A stretch of 64,000 nucleotides of DNA, from contig CANTUV010000008.1 of NCBI GenBank assembly GCA_947685225.1, forward strand, positions 38,127,501 through 38,191,500, written 5' to 3'. This document shows, piece by piece, positions 56,839 to 64,000 of the stretch. The position numbers were made by a program, and so were the translations under genes. The DNA comes from Garcia nutans (Eukaryota > Streptophyta > Magnoliopsida > Malpighiales > Euphorbiaceae). The notes under the pieces are model-generated. The model was given only the letters and a program-made list of their open reading frames with translations. It was not told the DNA's origin and searched no databases. Within the stretch, counting starts at the first letter, position 1; every line of letters starts with the position of its first letter.

Positions 56839-57771
56839 GGTATAACCTCCTACAACGATCAAATCTTTTCTAACCAAACTCTCTCTGCATTCTGGCAAGA
56901 AATTTTTGTGGAAACTTCTTTTGAAAAAGAATCAAAAGCCAGACACATCAAATCCCTCTCCCATTGGATGCTCCATAGGATTATCACCTACACCATCCAT
57001 CAAAGAGCAGATGGGAATGAAAAGGTAACCAAAAGAGACCTCATCTTTTTATATGCTTTCACCCACAACATCCAAATGAACACAACCAAGTTCTTGATTG
57101 ACACCCTCTATCATCATGCAGTTACAAGAACTGGAACTTTCTTCTTATCCTCACAAATTACTCAAATAGCTAGGCACCTGAACCTTCTAAATGATCTGAA
57201 CCTAGCTACATTGAGAAACCCTTTCATTCTTGCCTCTAGTGCCATCACAATTGATTATCTAGAACATGCTGGATGTGTAAGGAAGATTGAAGGCACATAT
57301 GTATACTATTTTGGCAAGAAAGGAGTTGTGGATAGACGAAAGAAAAGGCCAAGGTATACAATTGAGGAAGAGGGAGACTCTGTGGAAGTTGCTGTGGAAT
57401 TACCTCCAAAAGCTACTTCATCCAAAGCTACTCAAGAAACTACTTCATCCTCTACACAACTCATCCTCAATGCTATCAAAACTCTCTCCAAGAAACTCTC
57501 TAGGTTCAAGAAAAGTGTCTCCAAGAGATTCCAGCACTTGAACAAGAGAATTGACCTTATATCTTACATGCATCATGATCTATATGATATGCAAGGCAAA
57601 CTGGACTTGCCTCAATGCAATCTTGAAGATTGGGATATAAGTGATCATACCCAGAGCCTTCATGATGAAGAAGAGTCCATTAGCACTAGCTCTACCTCTT
57701 TTGCTCCTCAAGGTAAAGGAAAAGCTCCTTTAGTAGAAGAAGAGATAGATGAGGATGATGATTCTGAATAG
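56839..57771 (+). pseudogene. Extra 3' ORF of SIRE copy 3, C-terminal part
   Basis: Resumes with GGTATAACC (DGITSYNDQ) and stays open to TAG at 57769-57771. It contains FWQEIFVETSFEKES, HWMLHRIITYTIHQRA, FLYAFTHNIQMNTTKFL, SSQITQIARHLNLLNDLN and CVRKIEGTYVYYFGKKG. A Ser/Thr-rich linker, a basic heptad-like stretch (LSKKLSRFKKSVSKRFQHLN) and an acidic end (EEEIDEDDDSE) follow. With the N-terminal part the uninterrupted protein would be about 467 residues with no stop, unlike pol of the same element. No membrane segment is visible, so a surface envelope role is not supported by sequence. Confidence 0.85.
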
Positions 57772-57939
57772 TTTAATAGTTTAAATTTTCAAGATGTTTA
57801 GTCTTAATAGTTTGCATTTTATGTTATGTCTTGAATGTTTGTTGCTTAATTTCCTTGTACTTTCCTCCATCTTTTAATAAACAAGATGTTTACTATCTTT
57901 TTAATCAACTTCTTGCTTTCTATTATGCATTTTGCCTAT

Positions 57940-58174
57940 GACAATGGGGGAGAAATAGTAAACAACTTGGAACTTGGAATGGGGGAGAAATAGTAAACAA
58001 CTTGGAACTTGGAATGACTGTTTAAACATGATTCAATACACCAAGATAATCAAATAATATCAATGCACCAAGATTGCTTAACCATGATTCATGCATATGT
58101 TAAAGGGGAGCATTTTAGACTTATTATTTTTCGTATCATTCCATTTGAATTGTCAAAGTCAAAATGGGGGAGAT
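57940..58174 (+). other. Polypurine-like tracts before the 3' LTR of SIRE copy 3, one duplicated
   Basis: AATGGGGGAGAAATAGTAAA occurs twice in tandem (35-bp unit, about 57942-58015). AAAGGGGAGC lies near 58101, and the last tract AAAATGGGGGAGAT (58161-58174) touches the LTR. Confidence 0.8.
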
Positions 58175-59573
58175 TGTTAGACAAATGATCTCAATTTTGA
58201 TCCTTGACAACTCAAATGAATGATCCATTTAACATGTATTTGGAGAATCTTGTTGCAGGCTTAGGTTACTTCAAATAAAACTGAACAGAACACTTCTATG
58301 GGTCGCACCAAACATGAATACGACCGCACCATTCAATTAAAGGATGAAACCTTATCACAGTAGGTTTCGTGGTCAGAAACTCGACCTCAGTAGCGACCGC
58401 ACCTAAAGAAGAGCGACCGTCCCATGTTATAGATGACCGCTACTCAAGGAACTCAAATCATTCTAATGACAGTAAGGTTCGCGGTGACAAGAATGGCGAA
58501 TGACTCGGCCTCGCTTACCACTTTAGCAACTGCGCTTTCATATTTGCGACCGCTCTGCCAATGCAGAAGAAAATTGCTTAAAGAGACAGTAGTGTTCACG
58601 TCCTCAGGTGCATCCAGAAGTTCAACACGATAATCTCAATTCAACCGCGAGATGCTACCTAGGGTGACCGCGACATTCAAATTATGGCGGACATCTCTTC
58701 TGCCCTGTCAGAGAATGGCACGTGACATGACCATTATAAACCCACTTCAATATTCAAAAAGGGCGACCGCACCTTTGCTAGGCGCGACTGTCCGAACAAT
58801 CACAGCATGGGCAAGATTCCTGCTGCAGAGTACTAAAATTCGACCGTTGAAGCTTTTTTTAAATGCAGCGACCGTCCCTTGTCCAAGGACGACCGCGTGT
58901 GATGTGAGCGCGACCATCCTTGTATGAAGGACGACTGTGAAATGCTTCGGACAGTTTTACTAAAGAAGGTCTAAACTGCCAAGACTTTATTCTCATTATC
59001 AATAACGGCTAGTAAGACCACATTGGCTATAAATACAGTGCTTCTACAAGAAAAGAAAAAAGAGAAGTGAAGCAAAAAAGATTTTGATAGCTTAGCAACA
59101 ACTTTTCTTTTACTTAAACTTACATTTGAATTGTAATGAATGTTAGGTGTAAGCATTGAAAAAACCATTGTATAAGTTTGAGTGTGAGCTTGGAAAAACA
59201 CTTGGGTTGTGAGAGTAAGCCTTGTAAAACTCTTGTTTGGGTTGTAAGAGTGAGCCTTAAAAACTCCTTAAAGGTTCTTGAGTGTAAGCCTTAGAAAACA
59301 CTTGTGAAGTTAGGTGTGAACTTGTGAAAACACCAAAGTTGGAAGTGAGCTTGTAAAAACTTCAAAGATTAGTGGAACCTTAACAAGTTGTTAAGGAAGT
59401 GGATGTAGGATTGAAGTAAATCCGAACCACTATAAATCTTGTGTGTTCTTTCTTTCTTCCATTACTCAACCATCTTTCAATTTCGCATTTCTATTTTGTT
59501 GAGTTTTTTAATTGTCATTATTTCGTGTGGAAACCAATTCACCCCCCATATTGGTTGCCATCTTGGGACAACA
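58175..59573 (+). repeat. 3' LTR of SIRE copy 3 (1399 bp)
   Basis: TGTTAGACAAATG to GGGACAACA, followed by TAAAC. U3 has ten GACCG words between 58319 and 58890. AACGGCTA lies at 59004 and TATAAATA at 59028. The region after the TATA box has GTGAGCCTT-type short repeats and CTTAACAAGTTGTTAAGG. Confidence 0.93.
59028..59035 (+). promoter_or_regulatory. TATA box of SIRE copy 3 3' LTR
   Basis: TATAAATA in the context GGCTATAAATACAG. Same box on the minus strand at 21120-21127 and 29867-29874 in copy 2. Confidence 0.75.
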
Positions 59574-59578
59574 TAAAC

Positions 59579-59850
59579 ATACACAACTCAATGCTATAGA
59601 GCAATTCCCTCACCTAGTAGAGTCATTCAAATCATGATGCATAGATATATTAATTTATGATTATCAAGCTTGACTCATCATTGGTTGAGAACCAAAATAA
59701 ATAAAAACTAATAAAAATTTTAATGAAAATAATTTATTCAAATAATCTTAATTTAAAAACATAATTGTTCCAATTAAATATTAAAGAGCAAAATAAAATA
59801 AAAACAGCAACACTTCAAGCTACGGGATGTTTGTTGAATAAAATTTCTCC
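59579..59850 (-). other. Tat-like internal DNA downstream of gag
   Basis: AT-rich, no frame with a motif. Continuous with 41875 after removal of SIRE copy 3. If a protease followed gag it should start here; none is seen. Confidence 0.5.
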
Positions 59851-61235
59851 TTATTCCTCATCTTCAATACTCCCATTTTGAAAGGAGGGTAAGACAAAAT
59901 CTTCCTCCAATCCTCTTCCTACCATGAAGGTTGCCGATGGTGGCACTCTGTTGAACCTAGGCAGAGGATTATCCTTTGTATTGGGCTTATCAGGCTCAGG
60001 TAACTTTCCGCTATCAATTAAATTTTGGATCTCATGCCTCAACTTCATAGAGTTGTCCGTTTAATGTCCAGGCCTTTGATGGAATTGGAAAAAGGCCTTA
60101 ACATCAAAGTTAGGTGGAAGAGGATCAGGCAAAGGACGAGGAGTCAAAGGTTGCAACAATCCCTTCTTTTTTAACTTATTAAGAACCCAAGACAGCGGCT
60201 TCTCCAATTTTGAGAACTGTCTTTTATTTCCATGACCAGACGCATTAACATCAAATTCCTTTTGCATGCTTTGATTACCCGATCGGTAATTCCCTTTCTC
60301 ATTCCTTCTTACTGAAAAGCAATTTTTCTCCCTTTCCCATTCTTCAATTTGTAGACTAGCTTGGAGAATATCTTTGAAATCCCTTATAAAGGTGTGAGAT
60401 AGCCTTTCACAGAGATTGGATAGGATGCCTCTCATAATTATTCTTATTTTATCAGATTCATCAGTCCTCTTCTTGAGCAAAGATGCCTTGTTCCTCCATC
60501 TCTTTACATAATCAACAAAGTTCTCATTTGGTCTTTGCCTAATGGTCTCCACCTCCATCAAGGAAACTTCCAACTCGACATTGTACCCATAGTGTTGAAT
60601 GAAAGCCTTATATAGCAAATTCCAATTCTTTTGAGTACTATCCTCCAAGGTGTTAAACCAATTTTGGATAACAGGATCCAATGAAAGCATGAAATACCTC
60701 AGGGTTTGAGCCTTAGTAGCTCGGGCAGACTGCATAACAGTGATGTACTGCTTCACATGGAGATGAGGATTTCCAGTTCCATCAAATTTGGCAAGGGAAG
60801 GCATCTTGAACTTGTATGGGACCTCCTCATCTAGCTTGAACAACTTGTCAACCTCAGTCATCTCTTTGGTTTTCAGCTTCTTTTCAAATTTATTTTCTAA
60901 ATTAGCAATCATTTTCTCAACATAAGAAATCTCGATCTTTTCAATAGTTATCTTCTCAACAATCTTTGACTCCTTCTTCTTGTCTTTAGGATCTTGGAAG
61001 TATTGGGCCCATTCATCATCATCATCGATGACTACCTTGTCATCATCAAAAGTCACTTCACCAACCTTAGCCTTCCCTTTGTCTTAGGCTTCTTAGTGCT
61101 AGCGGATGCCTCGACATTGTTCCCTAAAATTGTAGCCAATTGGTTCTTCATAGTCTCGGCCAAAGACTACTTTAGTTCTTCCATTTTGGCATTGATGGCA
61201 TCGTCCACCATTCTTTGAATTTGCTCGGGCTCCAT
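59851..61235 (-). pseudogene. gag: Tat/Ogre-like gag
   Basis: The likely start is ATG at 61235 (MEPEQIQRMVDDAINAK). A TAG replaces Gln near 61173 and a frameshift lies near 61070, where the long open part 61056-60061 begins. That part has VDKLFKLDEEVPYKFKMP, LAKFDGTGNPHLHVKQYI and WFNTLEDSTQKNWNLLYKAF, which is the Tat/Ogre gag core, then ETIRQRPNENFVDYVKRW and a basic region. A TAA (60061-60063) sits in GH-stop-TDNS. The frame then runs to 59851 with MKLRHEIQNLIDSGKL, the block that follows gag in Ogre-type elements. No zinc knuckle is seen. It packages RNA in the family; broken here. Confidence 0.85.
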
Positions 61236-62380
61236 TGCTTTTGGTGAAAAAGTTATTGAGTTGCTATCAGATTCTTTGTCACTGGCGTAAGTGGGGTTGT
61301 TGTAGGCTTTTGAACTATTTTAATCCAGGACTGTGAACTAGAGAGGATCAATGAGATATAAATGTATGTATGCATGAATGCATGTATGCATAAACAATAG
61401 ACAAAGATAAGTAGAACGTCCCTTCCAACCTTCTACTTCAGCACACAGATGGCGAGTCTCTTTTTCTAGGTATATGGTTAATAAAATACCAACATGGGGT
61501 ATCTTATTTTTGAAAAATTCTCTCAGACGCTTCAACCAATAGTTATATTTTAAAAATGGAAATCAGTTCATGATAATTCCCATTAATGAGGTTTTAATCC
61601 ATTCAAACAACTAAAGTAGCATTTATGCTATACTGGATTAAAACTAAATTAAGAGGTTTATTATAAATAGATTTCTCACTTGAAAAAGTAACTAATGATT
61701 CATGCCAAAAACAAGCCCATGATTAATAATTCTTAGTATAAACTAGGCTCACAATTGATTTTTGATATTTCATAATTGACCAAAATATTCGTAAGCTCTT
61801 TCAAAAGGTTGTGAAAAATAATTTTGTTTCTAAGCCCATTGTAAAAAGATTTTAGAAAAAATGGATTTTAGGCTTTGTATTTGAGTCATGAGAAAATAAT
61901 ATTTTTTAACTTGTTTTTGGAAAAGTTTTATGTCCCAATACCATTTTGAAAATAGCTTTGATCTTTTGGATTTAGAGGAAAAAAATTATTTGAGCTCATA
62001 ATGTAATTAGGTCATATTAAAAAAAGAACAAACCAAATAAGCCATGATTTAAACTAAGATAAATTAACCATAGTAAAACAACAAGCATTTGGGGGTAAAA
62101 CCTAAGGAAAGTAACTAGGCCAATTACATGAGCTTTAGTCTTTGGGTTGAAAGGCTTAGGTTCGCATAGCAATTATATACCAAAAGGTACAAGGCTATGA
62201 GTGGTTATGCAATGCTCAATCTCCATACCTTGAGTGAAAGTATGGTATCCCTTACATAACAGAACATGGGTAACATGGGCATCCTAACTCACGCACACGA
62301 TGCAATCTAAATAATGTAATGGATAATATCATGATAAGAACGAATATAATAATATAAAGACCAACGGAATCAACTTCTCT
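61236..62380 (-). other. Leader of the Tat-like element
   Basis: About 1.1 kb between the primer-binding site and gag. No coding motif. It may hold a packaging signal, but none can be named. Confidence 0.5.
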
Positions 62381-62400
62381 TATCCCCAGTGGAGTCGCCA
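62381..62400 (-). other. Primer-binding site of the Tat-like element
   Basis: TGGCGACTCCACTGGGGATA on the minus strand, three bases inside the LTR. The plus strand therefore reads as a tRNA 3' end finishing GTCGCCA. From memory Ogre elements use an arginine tRNA with this type of site. It differs from the Met-type site of every other element in the window. Confidence 0.8.
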
Positions 62401-62403
62401 CTA

Positions 62404-64000
62404 TGAACAGGGATTTTTGCCCCCACTCCCGATGGAAGGGTTCTTGAGATTCGATGCTGTTAGGCTCAGGGCCTTAGAGAACACGAGCCTAAATACGGAG
62501 AAAATAGAGTCACCATCCGGACGGGCCAGGAAAAAGAAAGGGGTAGATTACTCGATTCCTAAGGAATTCCAAACCCCCTAATGGGTTCAGAAAGTTGGGT
62601 ACATGTGGGGAAGGTGAGAAATGGCCTAACACCCCCACAATGCCCAGCTCATTGGAATCGGCCTCCTTTTTAGGTCTTAATATTATAAAATTCTTAAATA
62701 TAATGATATTATCCATACTACATGCAATAATTAAAATAAAAGCACATTGTATAAAATCAAAGCAATGTTCAAACAAAACAAATAAATGGACACCCATCCG
62801 AGGATGGAAACGTGTCCTTACATCATCCAATGTCTAAAACTAAATAAGACGCCCACCAAAAGGTAAAAAGGTGTCCTTGAAATTAATTACAAAATATAAA
62901 AACAACTTAAATTACATGAAAATTATTTAATGAGGTACCCAATCATGGAAACATGCCTCTTACAATTTTAATACCAAAATAAACAAATAATAATAATAAT
63001 AATAATAAAGAAACCATCCATCCATGATAAACAAATCAAATATAGAAATTAAATAAATCAATCATCAAAACATATAATAAACTGCATAATCAAATCTAAA
63101 ACTAAATGAAGCAATAAATGTATAAATTTAGGGTTTAAATCTTAAATTAAAGTTTTTGGATTTTTAATAACTAAATTAGGATTTAAAATAAAGGAAGTTA
63201 AACACAAAGATTTATAATACACAAATAAGTATTGACCCCTTCGATGAGCCCATATGGCAGTCCCATTAGCAGGTTAGCGGGCAGGGGTCAAGGGTGTAGA
63301 ACCCCTTGTGGGGTCGGGGGTAGTGCCCCAAAAAATTTTAAAAAATAGTTTTTAGGGTTGTAAGTTTTGGTGTAGAAAATTTTGAAAACTAGATTTAGGG
63401 TTTGAGAAAAATATGATTAGGGTTTTGGAAAACAAGGTTAGGGATTTTTGTTTAGAAATTAGGATTAGGGTTTTGATAAAAACTTGGAACTTTTACGAAG
63501 ACAATGCTAGGGTTTAGGGTTTTGATAAAAACATGGTCACTGTGTATTTCAAATTAGGGTTTGGATTTTAATATCTACTGCTGTGATGAATAAAACAAAT
63601 GTAAATATGGCTATTGATTTGTTTGAATGTCTAGTAAATTAATGCATGAGATAACAATATTGTAACTATTATAATTTAAATGAATTAAACATAACAAACA
63701 AACCTTCATTCATTGGCTCCACCGAAATTAAAAGATTTGAACCAAGCTGTTGTTTAATTTTTGCTACTGCCTGAGTCAATTACTTTTTCGGTTGAGGTTT
63801 TGCAATTTGGCAATTGCCTTGATACTTAAAGTTGGTTTCTTCGTTCAATAATTTTTGCTCCTTTGGCTACTAGGGTTTCTCCATTATTTTTGTTGTTTTC
63901 TCCTTTTAAATTTCCAAAGTCTAGTCCCTGAACCAATTGCTAAGAAAAAGTCCAAATAATTCTTCCGTAAATTTTTCCTTCTAGCCGAATAAAATTCCCC
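62404..64000 (-). repeat. 5' LTR of the Tat-like element (cut by the window edge)
   Basis: Begins TGAACAGGGATTTTTGCC and aligns with 1740-3011, 8247-8450 and 18286-18406 in order, without any insertion. It serves as the empty-site control for SIRE copy 1 (TATAATTTAAATG near 63669) and for the Tekay-like element (AGGGTTTCTCC near 63882). The TATA region of this LTR would lie just beyond the window. Confidence 0.85.

Larger units (their letters stand above)
41881..59573 (+). mobile_element. SIRE-like copia element, copy 3, 5' part replaced and 3' ORF split
   Basis: The left end TATTAGACAAATG (a G-to-A change in the usual TGTTAG) and right end GGGACAACA are flanked by TAAAC at 41876-41880 and 59574-59578. 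Plus-strand order: 5' LTR stump (41881-42263), foreign LTR-like DNA (42264 to about 43890), protease to RNase H (43893-46845), U3-like spacer, extra ORF (47429-47898 and 56839-57771) split by LARD-like element 2, polypurine tracts, 3' LTR (58175-59573). Gag, primer-binding site and most of the 5' LTR are missing. Confidence 0.93.
1740..64000 (-). mobile_element. Tat/Ogre-like gypsy element with gag only (TR-GAG-like), host of all other insertions
   Basis: The sequence 1740-3011 + 8247-8450 + 18286-18406, with the insertions and one TSD copy each removed, matches 62404-64000. These are the two LTRs of one minus-strand element. At the inner edge of the right copy lies a 20-nt primer-binding site (62381-62400, minus strand), then a leader and a Tat/Ogre-type gag (61235 to 59851). 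The unnested internal DNA (about 18900-20578, 40330-41880, 59579-62400) holds no protease, reverse transcriptase, RNase H or integrase that I can recognise. The element is therefore either a gag-only non-autonomous form, a class known in plants as TR-GAG, or one that lost pol. The right end is outside the window. LTR copies differ by several per cent by eye, making this the oldest element after the flanking remnant. Confidence 0.75.

Overview
This is repeat-dense, AT-rich nuclear DNA of a flowering plant, probably a eudicot. The evidence is the set of element types: SIRE-like Ty1/copia, Tekay-like Ty3/gypsy chromovirus and Tat/Ogre-like gypsy, all with plant-type primer-binding sites. I see no host gene, tRNA, rRNA or CRISPR array. 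Almost every base can be assigned to a nest of LTR retrotransposons, and every coding region is broken by stops, frameshifts, deletions or insertions.

Layout. 1-880 is a diverged tandem satellite with a period of about 161 bp. 881-1739 is a remnant of an old chromovirus-like LTR. From 1740 past the right edge runs one minus-strand Tat/Ogre-like element that holds a gag but no visible pol. Its 3' LTR is at the left (1740-3011, 8247-8450, 18286 to about 18900), its tandem-repeat-rich 3' region is at about 19020-20060, its gag remnant at 59851-61235, its primer-binding site at 62381-62400, and its 5' LTR starts at 62404.

Four elements sit inside it, each with its own 5-bp target duplication: SIRE copy 1 (3012-8241, minus, TAATT), a Tekay-like chromovirus with a chromodomain (8451-18280, minus, TTTCT), SIRE copy 2 (20579-40324, minus, GAATG) and SIRE copy 3 (41881-59573, plus, TAAAC). 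Two members of one non-coding LTR family (LARD-like) are nested deeper. One (30098-39690, ATGCT) lies in the 5' LTR of SIRE copy 2. The other (47899-56838, GGTAT) splits the extra 3' ORF of SIRE copy 3.

How the parts relate. The LARD-like elements share LTR ends, primer-binding site and the 3' pre-LTR block with the Tekay-like element, so a Tekay-type element is the likely source of their enzymes. Their LTRs share one order of parts: purine-rich leader, GTAAGT donor, GC-rich inverted-repeat array, CTAAT branch site and TTTTCAG acceptor, repeat units, then a paired stem-loop. The SIRE copies carry an extra ORF after pol. The spacer before it has GACCG-type motifs and an AACGGCTA/TATA pair spaced exactly as in the LTR promoter, which suggests an internal promoter. 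These two architectures are the most interesting non-standard signals here.
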